Of a stretch of DNA of 64,000 bases, positions 41,795 to 54,727 are shown in pieces. A program made the translations under genes and the position numbers. This stretch comes from Adineta steineri (taxonomy: Eukaryota > Rotifera > Eurotatoria > Adinetida > Adinetidae). Location of the stretch: the NCBI GenBank assembly GCA_905250115.1, contig CAJNOI010000060.1, forward strand, positions 62,001-126,000, written 5' to 3'. How positions within the stretch are numbered: the stretch's first letter is position 1; every line of letters begins with the position of its first letter. The notes beneath the pieces were generated by a model, which saw nothing but the letters and a program-made list of their open reading frames with translations, did no database searches and was not told the DNA's origin.

Positions 41795-43007
41795 GAATAA
41801 TAGAAATGCCTTTTTCTTTTGTTATCTATTTTTATTTAAAAAGAAAAAGAAAGGCAACAGATGATGTTACTTTTTCTTTATCATATTTGTTTTTATTTGT
41901 TTAGAACGTCATAAATTGTGAGTAAATGGTGAAGATTTATATTAAGGCGTGTCACAAAAGGTAATATAAATATAAAGCAAAATTTTATAAAATCTGGTAT
42001 ATTTGCTCAGTGTAAAAGAAAAGGTTTTGGAGTATAAACAAATATATACACTGATTCATATATGTTCAGCTGCTACAGATATGTAGATGTAATCACTATT
42101 TTACTTTTTGTCAGGTACTTATAGGTACAAATGTAATATTTTTTCTACTAATGTGGATATAAAATGAAATGAAAACTTTGTATTATTCAATATAGTATTA
42201 TAATCTTATTTTGTTTGAGTTTGATTTAATATAGAAAACAGATCATGTGCTATACTCAATCTATCATTCACTCGCTCAAGAAAAAGAAACGTTTTTTATA
42301 TGTTAATATTTCGACAAATTATGAATGTGGTATATGATGGCAGTAGTATACAGAAACGATGTTTAACAATTAATAATAAATTTTGCCCATCTACAACATA
42401 CATCAGAAACTATGCTGCTGATATTGTTTTAATTTATAGAAAGCTTGAACATATTCTCTTTTTATTCATATTAAGAACTCAAATAGTACTACATAATTCC
42501 TTTATACTCTATTGGCTAATATAAAATTGATGCACTAGTTCGCTTTTGCTTTTTAATGGATAAAGAAAAATTCTAAGTGTACATATAGATTTCACCGCAT
42601 TCGAAACGACACTTGCAAATACTAAATAGGTTTATGAACTTATTAGTATCTAACGAATAATCTGTACCCTAAAAGAATTCAGTAATAGATGACGAGTCAT
42701 GATTTTTTTTATTTAAATTGAATAGCTTCCATTTATAAGCAAAGATTTTTCTTCCACATTGAAAACTAAGTATTAGAATATCAACAGGACAAATAATACA
42801 ATCTTCTATAATTCTACAGTGGTCTTAATTTATATACTTGAGTTACCTAAAACAAATCAATTGATATTGGTCATGAGTAAAAATTTCAAAATTTATTAAT
42901 GTTATATATGATTAAGAACTACAAAAGATATATGAAGAAAAAAATGTTATGCAGGATAAATATTTATAAGCAGATAAGTCATTCCCTGAGTTTATTTTGA
43001 TTGCTAT
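41795..43007. other. intergenic, promoter side of the CD36-family gene
   Basis: AT-rich with no supported exon. A 74-codon frame at 42300-42524 has no homologue I recognise and no splice context. Confidence 0.5.
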
Positions 43008-43634
43008 TTAGTGAAGTTTCTTTCGATTACGTCGAACTTTCCTTTGTTTAATAGGTGCTTGTTCTTGTGGTCCATATAAATATTTTTCTGATCGTTCCCA
43101 ACCCGGGTATGGTCCATTTGTCCATGGGTGACGTTCATTAAACATTGAGTAACGTAGATGAACTCCAGCATAAAAAGGTTGTGCTTCAATGATTGTTGAT
43201 AAACGATTTCCCTCACTTGTTGAACATAAAAGCATACCTGAATTAACTCGTAATTCACGCATATTACTCGTTGCATTCGTCTTTGTATCAATATGTTTTA
43301 TTGAGCGAACATGATTATCATCAATAGATTTTTTTTCAAAACATATTGTAAACGGATCATTTTCAAGATTAGCAATTGTTAATGTTAAATGTAAATTTGG
43401 ATATGTCCAAAGTAATGTACCATTACATGGTTGTTGTATTTGAGCAAAAGCATGTATTGGTTGAAGATAATTACGTGGTGATACTGTTATACGACATTCA
43501 TCATAATAAACAATATGTTCATTATATATTAATTCATGTTCTTCACTTGATATTTTATTAATTAAAACTAATAGAATACTTAAAAATAAGTTACTCGTAT
43601 ACATATTGTTTAACGAAACGATAAAGAAAAACAA
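43008..43634 (-). CDS. small secreted protein, weakly meteorin-like
   Basis: Single exon. The Met at 43604 gives 198 aa and places a good signal peptide (NLFLSILLVLI) at the start; the Met at 43634 would give 208 aa. The mature part has four cysteines in about 150 residues: YYDECRITVSP, QQPCNGTLLWTYPNLHLTL, FTICFEKKS and GMLLCST. The second block, a Cys followed by a G-x-x-W-x-YP strand, recalls the N-terminal region of vertebrate meteorins, but the resemblance is from memory and short. The tail is strongly basic (KQRKVRRNRKKLH), which may bind polyanions or hold processing sites. Two N-glycosylation sequons (NGT, NAT) are present. Secretion is likely; the family is uncertain. Confidence 0.75.
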   Translation of the reverse strand: MFFFIVSLNNMYTSNLFLSILLVLINKISSEEHELIYNEHIVYYDECRITVSPRNYLQPIHAFAQIQQPCNGTLLWTYPNLHLTLTIANLENDPFTICFEKKSIDDNHVRSIKHIDTKTNATSNMRELRVNSGMLLCSTSEGNRLSTIIEAQPFYAGVHLRYSMFNERHPWTNGPYPGWERSEKYLYGPQEQAPIKQRKVRRNRKKLH

Positions 43635-46600
43635 ATGAATATAAAAAAAACTGTTTTGTCTATGTAGAAAAAAAAATAAGGTCTCTTAGTTCTATACATT
43701 TCTCTCTTCTTATCTAATTACTGTCAGCTAAATGCCATTGATCATAATCAAGAACAATAATAATTGTACGATGATAATAGTAATTGTACTATAACTACTA
43801 CTATCCTACTAATGATATTGTTTTTACTAAGTCCCACAAGTTTATATATATATGTATACTAAATACAGATTTTTCTCTCTCTATCTTATGAAGTAATTCT
43901 TGTTATCTTTACAAATTTGAATGACAGATATTATACAAAATGGACTCATTGTTGTTTTTGCCGTGTAGTAAATACGATGAGATATATCAACAATCGATAA
44001 GAAAAATAAGGAAATAAAAAAGAAATGACTTCCTGATTGTTATATTTTTCCATAATATTCATATACTAATAAAAATTAACAAGGTAAATACAATCGAACG
44101 AATTTTTATATGATTACTTAGAAACATTTCTTCTTCTTGTTTTTAATAACATTCATATATGGATTCAAGCAAATTTTGTTCATAAGAACTTTCTATGCCA
44201 ATGGCAGATCATCAATATTTTTTGTTATATCAAATTACTTGAATAACAACAATTAACATAGTAAATAATGTCATTTTATATACATCTGTATCCCTGAAGT
44301 TTTCGTCAGTCTTAGTAATAAGACATTGTTGGTAATCGAAAAGATATAGATTTTAAGTATATAAATCTACGAAAATTATTCAGATAATAATGACATTACT
44401 ATAGTATAATAGATTCATTTAGATTGAATGTACTATCGTAGTTGTTATTAATTTGTTTAAATTACGATTCAATGCAATCTTTGCTGATTTCATGTTTATG
44501 TTAACCGGATGTTTACTTATTTAAATATAAGAGGAAAAATTCTGACTACAAATATATATATATATGACATTATTTACTGACTATCATTTGATGAATTTAA
44601 AAATGAAAGACTATTACCTTCTGCCAATTGTTTTTTTTCCGTAACATATAAGAATTTTCAGTATAAATCTTGTCTATAATTATCTTATTTCTTTCCATGT
44701 TTAAAAGCTTTAAATTTATCATTATCATATAGTGTTTATTTTTATATACAAAAAAAAAAGGATCGTAAGAGTTCTTCTTTAAAGTTTATTCATCCGAATT
44801 AATTGCTAAAAGATCTTCTTTTATTAAATCATTCAAGCATATGCAAACCATTAAACAATAACTATTATTAATCGTAATTTTAGTTTTTTTTATATATAAT
44901 GTAATCATTCTCTTACTCATAAATTATTACAAATCAATTCTATTTCAAAACAAAAAATCAACATTAGATTTATCTATTAGACAGCATTCCGTTTCTCTTT
45001 TTTTTCAATCAACATATATGTTAAAAAAAATACTAAGTATCAAATTGCATGTCTAGATTTAATAATTTTTTGATAAATGACTGAATGTAAATCATAATGA
45101 TATTGATAAAAAAAAGAAATCCAGTGACAATATTTCTTTTTTTTTCTTGCTATATATAATGTAATTATTCTGCATCACTAATACTTTTGTATACTTATTA
45201 GTTTGTTTATAACTTCAATAATCTTTTGTTTGATAAATTCTCTCTGTACAATTAAAAACTATGATATTATTCTTAGTATTATCAATGATATACAACAATT
45301 GTAAGTATATATTTTTTCAATATGAAATCTAGGTTTTTTTTCTTGATGAGATTCTAATTGTTTAACTATAGAATGATAATTCTATATTATAGAATAGTTA
45401 GAAAAATATCAAAGTGTGATTATAATATATATTCCTATTAAGCACATCATTAGTTAGTGAAAAAAAAAGTTTTGTTTACGTGTCTTTGATGCATCACGTT
45501 AATTGTTTTGAATAGGCTATCGACTCCCTATAGATATGATTAGTATTGCTAAGCAAAACAAATTGCTTCCGGCTAAGCAACATTCTTCGTCTTCTTCTTT
45601 TTTTTTTCTTAGACACGCTTTTTGCTATTCCAATGTGCTATCAATAGACAAGTTTTTAGTGAGTCGTTTTAGTATATAGGCAACATATATCTATTTTCTC
45701 TACTTACATAGCACTCATATAAATTGTGTTAGCGGTAGCTATTCTAATGAAAAAAAAGAAAGAAAGAAAAATTGTAAGGCTTTTTAGTTAGAAATCTATC
45801 TACAAGTAATAGTCGTTGATGAACTCAAAAGCAATCTTTTTCTTCTCTCTCTCTCTCTCATCATCGTTATTATTGGACACGATCTTGGCCTTTATTAAAG
45901 AAAATACTTTCTCTCATTTTTGGTTTCTTAAAAAGCAAAGACATACAAAAATATATTGCAAACATATGGTCACCGAATTAGAGTATCTTTTCACTTTCTC
46001 CTTCACTTATATAAGTATACTCGTTTTGTCCTTCTCTTACATTCTTATGCCACTCATTTTTTCACTCTCTTCCTCATATGTTATTTATTCCCACCAACTA
46101 TGCCTTTCTCATTTGGTTTCCACAATCACAATAAAATCCATCAATTAAATGATATAATTATGAAATAATGTAACACAATATAGATTAAAAAAACCTTATA
46201 AAAAATTTTTTTCTCTCGTATTAAATCCTTCGAAAAAAGTTTTGTGCTTTTTTTCCTTCTCTCATATCTTCTATTAAAAATGGTCGACCAATGTAAATTA
46301 AACGATAGTGAACAAGTGAGTAATTTTCTATACTATACTTTCGAATTTGATATTATTCTATTTTTTTGTTGTTACTTGTGCATGCTCTTTTTTCTGGTAC
46401 ATGAACAAACAGACCGAATCATTCTTCCGATTCCATCTTTTTTTATTATTCTTATGTTAGGCTCTGTTGTTGCCGTTCGAGTTGTTGTTTTCTTTTGTCG
46501 TCTTTCCTAAATGTCACTTCTATTTATTTCTTCTTCATATTACAATGTCTTCATCACGCCCTACTCTATTAGTAATTGAGATATATAACGCAGAAAAAGA

Positions 46601-47937
46601 AAATCATAGTAGACAATTTTTATCATACAAAATTCTTTACTTTAAAAGAAGTTCATCATACGAAACTATAACGCATTATTACTTGTAAAAAATAGTATTT
46701 TGTAGGCTAATGAATAAAACTTTATTGGATTATTTAAATTAACAATTTAATATGTCTTTTATTATCAAATTAATTAGATACGAAATAGTCTATGAAACAA
46801 TTTGTTTAGAATTCATTCAACATTTTTACTAAAATTCTCCATCAATGTTGTTTTAATCTTCTCGCGTGACATGAAATCTTTCTATTTGACTGTCAATCTT
46901 ATAAAAAAATTCTTTTAGTATAGTATATGATAAAAAAAACCCTATCTGCGTATCTGTGCAATGTAACTGTCGATCTGTACTAGAAATGACATGTTACATT
47001 AATGTACTATCTTCATGGACTTTAATAAATAATAAACATGAATACTGTTTTTTATAAGTTTCCGAAACAAAAATTCTTGTTATTTCAAGTATAAGAAATA
47101 TTGTATTAAGAAGAAAAAAAAAGTATGGAAGTAAAAATCAACAAAAGAAAATAAATAGAATTATATGTTTATATAATATTTGTAACTGGAGATTTTTTTG
47201 TTATTCTATTTATAGCAAACATTTTTTGTTAGTATTAGCTTCTTTTTTTCTATATGCATTTCAAAGTCATGTAAAATAAACTTCAAGATTTTTGTAAGTG
47301 ATACTTTTCCTTAAGAAAATATCAATTTGAAATTTTTAGTAAAATTTTCACTAATTAAATAGTTGTTCAAATAAACAATACATTTTTATTTGATGTATGT
47401 CGAGAAAAAAAAAAGAATTACTCGTTTTATGTTAACATATGTTTATATCTCCAAGCTTTATCATATCGATAATAGAAAATTTGCTAGTTTTTTTTATCTT
47501 GATGACCTTCTTTGTTGTATCGTTTGTTTATCTCTCCAAATGCACATTCATTAATTCTTTCAAAACTAGTACTAATACTCAAACGATTAATCAATATGTC
47601 CAAAAATGGATATTAGGAATATTAGTACGTCATTACGAGATGGTACAATCATCAATATTAACTTCACTATAATGAAATGAAAATGAAAATAACAACAACA
47701 GTAGCTCAATTAGTTCTAGTGTGTCGTTGTTACAAATAAAAGAAAATGAGAAAATGAGAAAAAAAAATGTTGTCTCAGTTTTTTCCTTTATTTTGTATTG
47801 AAAGCCGAGCAAGCGAGAGAAAGAACATGCGTATATACACATGAATAACGCAAGATCTCGCCCGTCGGCCCATTCGCTCGTTGCCGTTGCATTAAAAGTG
47901 GATTGATGAGTAGTCGTGTAGTTTTAGAAAAAAAAAG

Positions 47938-47969
<32 letters not shown>

Positions 47970-49181
47970 AAAACTTGCTACTTTTACTGCTTATTCAGCT
48001 ATTGGCTGTAGAATCGTTTATTCACACACAATAAAGCCCACAGATCATCAACAAACAACGTACGGGAAAAAGCATCGAAATGAATTTAATAAAAAGAACG
48101 AGACAACTGTGCTTCTTCTTTTTTTTCTCATCTTCGAACGTTGCTTAATTGTGTTTGGCGCGTTCCACTCATCGGCATTATCATTATCATTGTTTCGTGA
48201 TCCATCGACACGAGTAATTCAACACCACATCATACGCACAAAATCACTTGGATAGTTAGAGCTATAGACAAGAACTACTTTTCTCTTTTACTTGTCCCCC
48301 ATCTAAAGTAAGTTGACGTTTTTCTTGCATGCATATCAAGCTGACAATCTTTAGCTGTATTAGATATAAAACTTCTTCTATTTTCAGCAAAGAGCGAAAG
48401 AAAGAAATAGCATAAATCTGTCGTTTTAAATCATTGGCAAAAAGAAAATGATATAGAAAAACTAATATTCTCTTTGAAATCAATTTAGTATGAATTTCTC
48501 TCATTACCACTCATTTTTTTCTTCCTTATAATATATACACACATTTATGATTATCTATTTTTATATTTTGATTATAGTAAATGGAAAAGTAATATTACTT
48601 TTAAACATGATATGTTTTAAAAAAAGAAACTAAGTTTGTTAATAGATGAATATAAATAGTTCTATATAGATGTAAGAAAAATAAAGTAATGTGTGATTGA
48701 AAGAAATTATTAAACAGATGGTGCCATGATTTTTGTTAGATGACGATTTATATCGATATAATCTATATGTGTCTGTCATTCATTGTTCCTATTGATCTCT
48801 TCTTCTGTCAACATTGACAAAAAACTGATGACAAATACATCAATTTTAATTCATGATCTATCATATTGTGCATCTCTTCTTATTCGATTGTAACTCAATC
48901 AAAATTTAATTTTTATTTGAAGTATTCTGTCATATTTTATATCCGTCTTTTTCTTTCTTTTTATTTATTTATGTTTGTCAGTTTCTTGCATGACTTATAG
49001 TTGCCAGTTAGTTATGGTTTCTGTTGAACAAATATAATATGTCTCTTTGGATTTATATATGAATAGACGAATATATTGAACTATCATATAGTCCAATTAG
49101 CGATGTCTGATCAACAAACATACACGAGCACAAGATGATTGCAAACTGACGGATGCTAAGAACTGAAATAATAGTAATGAA

Positions 49182-49215
<34 letters not shown>

Positions 49216-50520
49216 GCAACAACAACAACAACAAAAAGAGAAGGAAAAGAAGCAGCAGTAATAGCACCGATTAATCCTTGATGGGTTTTTTCTTTTCCGT
49301 TTGTGTCTTCCAACCAATGTGCCAAGCGCAGAAGTAGTAGAATCATTGCTTTTTATCGATATGACGTAGGTTATTATGTCTTTCAATGCCAATTTGTTCC
49401 TTTGGCAGTATCTCAATCAGTTTAACTAGAAAATAAATCTTAATACTAATAGACAAAGAAATCTATGGTAAGTTTTTTCATTCTATATTCTACTCATGAG
49501 AAATTCTGATTATTGATTATCAAATAAAGGTGTAATATATATTTTTTGTTGATAAGAATCTAATAGATAAACTAAATTCTAGGAACGGAGGAGTCTTATG
49601 TATATATAACGAAAAAAAGGAGGGAATATGTTCTAAGGCTTCCTTCTAGTTCTCTATTAATGTTCAATGTTTTATGTTATGTTGAACAACATTTCTTTTG
49701 CATGCTGTTCCGGATGTTCGCTCTCTTGCGTCTATTTTCCTTTTTCTTCTGTCTTCTGTTTCTGGCATCATGACTCTCTGATGTAAGGTGTTTCCGTGTG
49801 CAATATGGCTTGTTCGACTTGTAGAATAGGTAAAGAAGAATGAAGAAAAATGAAGATGAAGAAGAAGATGAGGAATCTCGACCGTAAAGCAGTAGTATTC
49901 TAACCGACGGGAATCTACATCAGCGAAAGCGAAGAAGAGAGAGAACAAAAAACGAAGAAATAAATAAATGCTGGAGAAAAAGATCTTTCTTCTTCTTCTT
50001 CTTTTTCTTTATCGATGTACTGTCACAATATAGTCATAATAGAGCGTCAGTTACCTTTATATCTTAGTCATAATGTTAAATGGGTATTCAATCGTTATAT
50101 CAGCAAAAATATACAAATAAAAATATGTGTGTTTTCATTGAATTCGAGAATAGATAAAATATCAAATCGGATTATTGATTTATTTTGCATATCTTAAAAG
50201 ATAAAATAAAAGAAAAAAAAGATTTTCAATCGTTTATATAATATAACTAAACTAGATTATATTAATAAAGCAAAAAAAGAAAATTTCTATTTCTTTTCTT
50301 TTCTTTTTTTTTAAGCTATATCAGAAAAATCGATGTTAATCTGTAATCTAGATTAGACAATAAGAAAAAGAAAAGAAGAAAAAAGTAGAAATAGCTTGAT
50401 TTTTCATTTGCTAAAGAAATCAAGCGAGTGTTGTTTCTCCCCATCTCGAAATGACATTTTTTTTTCTTCTTCTTTGCAGTTATTTATTACTAAAATAAAC
50501 ATATATTCATGTTATTTTAG
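43635..50520. other. 6.9-kb gene-poor region
   Basis: I find no protein-coding gene. Open frames here are T-rich or low-complexity. Landmarks: an AAT microsatellite followed by CAA at about 49180-49223, GT/GA dinucleotides at 47944-47970, and a GC-richer patch at 47800-47890 that could be a promoter. A non-coding 5' exon of the gene starting at 50530 should lie here, because that coding exon begins with a splice acceptor. Confidence 0.45.
49181..49223. repeat. (AAT)n-(CAA)n compound microsatellite
   Basis: AAT triplets for about 35 bases followed by CAA triplets. The long open frames seen on the minus strand across it are repeat artefacts. Confidence 0.9.
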
Positions 50521-51345
50521 GATGTCAAGATGGGCACTGCAGAATCGTCTCAATCGTCCGAATTGGGTGCCATTGCTGGACTTACGAATCAATCATCATT
50601 TCATCGACAATCACCCAATGTTGCACGTTTAATACGTAGTGAAACTTCATCAAAAATGGAATATGAATTTCCAATAACTGACGTTCCAACTAGTAGTTCG
50701 TCTCATCATCATCATCATCATGATCATGGCGGCGGTGGTGGTGTTGGTAGTAGTACCAGTAATCATTCGATAATATCTGGTAATAACAATCGTCATGATC
50801 ATACATTATCACATCTTACTAGTTCATCCACGTCTCAACAACAAATTATTCATCCGAGTCATTTACTAGGAGCTAATGACAACATAACACATTCGAAAAT
50901 TCCTACAAATCAAGCATCAAATCTATGGTTAACATTAACAAGTTGTTTTGGTTGTCGTACACAACATTCAAATGATTCATCAATGAATTCCTTACGTGAT
51001 AAAGTACATGCTATACGTATTGTTCGTGCATCAAATGATCTAACACCGGCTGTTTTCGATTCACATTATAATATAATAACTCTTGAACAATTACGTGAAT
51101 GCGATAATAATGGAAGTGGAAATATGGGTTCATTACCAAATGATTTATCTGATCCTTTATCGTCACAAAACCCTAATTCTAGTGGCTCTGCTCAAAATGG
51201 AAATGGATCAGTAACGGCATCATCAAAAAAAGACAGTAGTTATCGATTAAGAAAAAAGAAGAAAAAACGTGCAGCACAAACAGCTGCTTATTCATCGAAA
51301 ACAACGGGTTCAGATGATGATGATGAAGGATTAGGACGGACGTAA
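50521..51345 (+). CDS. putative N-myristoylated low-complexity protein
   Basis: The coding region is one exon. A TTATTTTAG acceptor ends at 50520 and the ATG is at 50530, giving 271 aa. MGTAESSQSS fits an N-myristoylation signal (Gly2, Ser/Thr nearby). The chain is largely disordered: a HHHHHHDH histidine run, a Gly run, Ser/Asn/Gln-rich stretches and a Lys/Arg cluster (RLRKKKKKRAA) near the C-terminus followed by an acidic DDDDE. One ordered-looking block lies at about 136-200 (NLWLTLTSCFGCRTQ; DKVHAIRIVRASNDLTPAVF; HYNIITLEQLREC). The Met frame at 50522 gives a shorter unrelated product and is less likely. Myristoyl plus basic cluster suggests membrane association; the function is unknown. 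Confidence 0.8.
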   Translation, partial: DVKMGTAESSQSSELGAIAGLTNQSSFHRQSPNVARLIRSETSSKMEYEFPITDVPTSSSSHHHHHHDHGGGGGVGSSTSNHSIISGNNNRHDHTLSHLTSSSTSQQQIIHPSHLLGANDNITHSKIPTNQASNLWLTLTSCFGCRTQHSNDSSMNSLRDKVHAIRIVRASNDLTPAVFDSHYNIITLEQLRECDNNGSGNMGSLPNDLSDPLSSQNPNSSGSAQNGNGSVTASSKKDSSYRLRKKKKKRAAQTAAYSSKTTGSDDDDEGLGRT

Positions 51346-53309
51346 TAATAAATAAAAATGTAATCGAAAAAAAAACCGCTGGTCGGTTTTCATTTATATT
51401 TAGTCAGAATGTACGTTCATTTGCGTGGTGATAATTGTTTAAAAACCCGTGCAATCGCGTTTAACTTTTTGAAAACAGTCACTTCTTTTTTTTATTGTAT
51501 AGAACTACTTCATTCAATTTGTTTGAGACTTTTAAGTTTAAATTTTAATGTTTCTGCTTCTCCTCTATCTTTTTTCTTCTTCTTCTACTTCTGTTTCACT
51601 CGCGCATTCTACACTTTCAAGTGAGAATTATAAATGAAAACTTAACAACTTAAAATTTTCTTTTCTACAACACTAAAAGAAAGAAGTTAAAATTAAAAGC
51701 TAAGACTATTTACTATTTTTATTATACAATGATCAATTATATATATTAAGTAAAAGGAAAAATTCTTTTGTCGGTGTTAGATAGAAAAACTTTTTTTTTA
51801 ATATTTTTCTTTCGTACAAAAGAACGTGCTATTTGACTGATTACAAAACGTGATAGATAATAACATAACAGAAAGCGATCAATAAAGAATAGTAAGAGGC
51901 TTTTCTTTTTTTTCAATCAATTTCTTTTCAATCTTTATCGAAGGAATTACGGTATTTTAGAAAATAATAAAAAGATTTTATGAACTTCTTTTCTTTCAAT
52001 GAAAATTAAGAATAACGAAGACTTTGCTATACAGATATTGATGAAGCCAATCAAAAAAAAATTTTTTTTTGACTAAAAAAGAAGAAGAGATATATGTTTT
52101 GTTGATTATAAATAGACAAGGTTAGTAATGTTTATATTTATCCTAGAAAACAAAAATGTCATTCATGCGTATTTAAATAAGAAAAATAAATAACTGATTT
52201 TATTTACATACATTGTAATACTTTTTTAAATAGCATATTACTATTTCCGTAGTATATATTTTTGTAATTATGTCACAACTGATCTATTTTATTATTGTTT
52301 CAAATAGATTGAAAAGTAAAGAAGCTATATGAATGTAAACATAATTTACAATCAACATGAGAATAAGAAATCCCTAATGTATAAATTAAGAGTAACAATA
52401 GTAATGAAAAATATGTATGAAAATAAATCCTGAAGGAAAGAAATAATAAAAGTCTATCTTGTATTGAATGAATGTATTACAAATAAATCACCATACAAAA
52501 AAATAGAATAATTTATTCTAGATTACATATTTTTATCTACTAAATTGTGCATTACTAGATTTTTTAATCGACAAAAAAACAGACATAATCCTGTGAAATA
52601 TTAAAAGAGATATATTAATAATTTTATCATATGATATATTCAAGTCAGACTGTTTTCAATCAATTAACTCATTTCGTTACTAAAAATAGAAACATTTTAT
52701 TAATACAATTTATAGCCAATGAAATCAAATTCTTTTATTATATTTAACTATATGCCTACTTCACAAGTTAATACTTTTCTTAGACATTCTTCAGTATAGA
52801 TTTTGACTCTATTTATCATATTGACTGATTAACAGATATATGTAGACATGATTATTGATTGTTAAATTGACAAAAATAGTTTTTATGGAGATAATTATAA
52901 TTCAATACAAAGGAATTTGTTATGTGATATTATTAAAAAGAAGTCTATCATGTACTCTAACTGTGAAATAAGAGAAATTTTAATTTCTAAAAAAAGAATG
53001 GATCAAATAACATTTGTCTAGAATAAGTTTTTTATATATGATATTTATTAAATTTTTTTTTGAAATAAAACTACGAAATCAGTAGAATTATAAATATATT
53101 TACATTCTATACTGACGTATTGGCAAATGCAAATATCACCGTAGACTTTTAGAAATATTTACTTCCTTTAAAAGTAGCTTATAGACTCACTCGTATGATT
53201 AACACGCACACACAACAACTAGGGAGGGTGATGGCTGTGCATGAATTGAGTAAATATCTTTCTGACTAACGTCTCGAGTGTACGACGAAACGTCATTCTA
53301 CTCGACTTC
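51346..53309. other. non-coding stretch
   Basis: 3' UTR of the preceding gene followed by AT-rich DNA without coding signal. A short less AT-rich patch at 53195-53310 precedes the transposon-like element. Confidence 0.5.
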
Positions 53310-53823
53310 TTAACCCTTTCATGACCGGCTTATTTTAAGGGACAATTACAGAAATGTCAAAATGTGAACATCAGAAAGCTTTCAAAATGATATCCTTTGA
53401 AAAAGTTAAGATTTTACAGTACAACAGCACAATTTGAACAATAAAGCTTTGTATCGCTTCATATTTTTCTGGCTGAATTGTATGACTGTTGACGAAATAA
53501 CGTTTTGTTGATATTATTTTCAAGAATAAAATTAAACATAGTGGACAATCGGTTAGTGATCTATCATTCATATGTGGCCACTTTGATCCATATTCTTGAA
53601 TGAGCTCTCAAGCAAGATGCAAACAGAATTCCGATAGTTCGGGATTTTTTTATCTTGCACATGGCATAGGAATTCATATAATCATATCGATAAAATGAAG
53701 CAAAATTCTTATGATTGCACTTGTAGAAAATGCAGGTCATATTACGAACGCGTGAAAAGAGCGTGCGTAATGTCTAGCTCGACTCCCCACGCTTTAAAGT
53801 GTCATCTGTCCCTAAAAGATTAA
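53310..53823. mobile_element. candidate piggyBac-type non-autonomous element
   Basis: The 514-bp segment starts with TTAACCCTTTCATG and ends with CCCTAAAAGATTAA. TTAA target duplications plus CCYTTT-like termini are the hallmark of piggyBac elements. The segment is more mixed in base composition than its surroundings. No transposase frame is present, so it would be a MITE. Terminal repeats are short and imperfect. Confidence 0.4.
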
Positions 53824-54727
53824 TATAACGATATTCAATTCAATCGAAGAATGCTTGTAAATTAATCATATGTAATCTACTAATATTACGTTAACCTTAT
53901 GACGTTAGAGAGTTTATAAATAAATTCTATTGATACTGAATTAAGCTTACAATCGCTCTAATTGTAAAAATAAGAACTAAACTTGTATATATTTAGATAT
54001 TTTTGATTTCATCAAGGTTATGTTTTGCTAAATTATATTACAACTAATAAACAAATGACAATTTTTTTAACTTATACATACATTTAATTAAAATTTCAAT
54101 GTACTTTTTCAAAAAAAGTGCATTGAAATGTCATTTCCTAATGACACTACTAACATAATCATCATTACGACGTTACACATATTACAATGTAAATCCATAA
54201 AAATGAATGATCAGTTTACTTAATTGAAATAAATTGCATTGAGATGGTTCAGTAATGAGAAATATCCTCTATTAATATCTAAAGGTAAATCAATATCGAA
54301 TTAAGAATACATAAAATATCAATTGATGAAATCAATCTTTTCACATTTCAATATACGTAGTAAATAAAAAATCTGTCAAGATTATATTTCATTTTTCTCA
54401 ATATTGACGTTGTTTTACATATTACTAATATTATTTAATTAAAAATTAATTTTTTTCGTAAGTTTTTCTTCTTGTATACAAGTATATTATAATGATCTAT
54501 TTGTCAAAGAAATACATGCAATGACGACTATGTTGTTTACTTACAATTGTAATGTGTCCATGGACGACTGCAAACATCATAGAAGAAAAGAATGTGTGTG
54601 ATACACTACCTACGCTCACATAAAAAAAAGGTTAAATATGTCATTATAAAGCAGTTGCAATACTAATATCAACATCGAATCTTTTACCTATCATTTGTTT
54701 TCTCAATAACATATAGAGTTGTATATC
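53824..54727. other. non-coding stretch
   Basis: AT-rich sequence without exon or repeat structure that I can support; it contains the promoter side of the gene at 54728. Confidence 0.5.

Noticed and set aside
42300-42524. 74-codon plus-strand frame
   Set aside because: No signal peptide, domain or splice context, and a composition like the flanking non-coding DNA.
45816-46148. 110-codon Ser/Leu/Phe-rich plus-strand frame
   Set aside because: Pyrimidine-rich tracts generate it; two overlapping frames are equally open, which argues against coding.
49053-49416. Overlapping minus-strand frames with Ile or Tyr runs
   Set aside because: Translation of the AAT/CAA microsatellite in different frames.
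53371-53571. 66-codon minus-strand frame inside the piggyBac-like element
   Set aside because: Too short and without transposase motifs; no evidence of a functional product.
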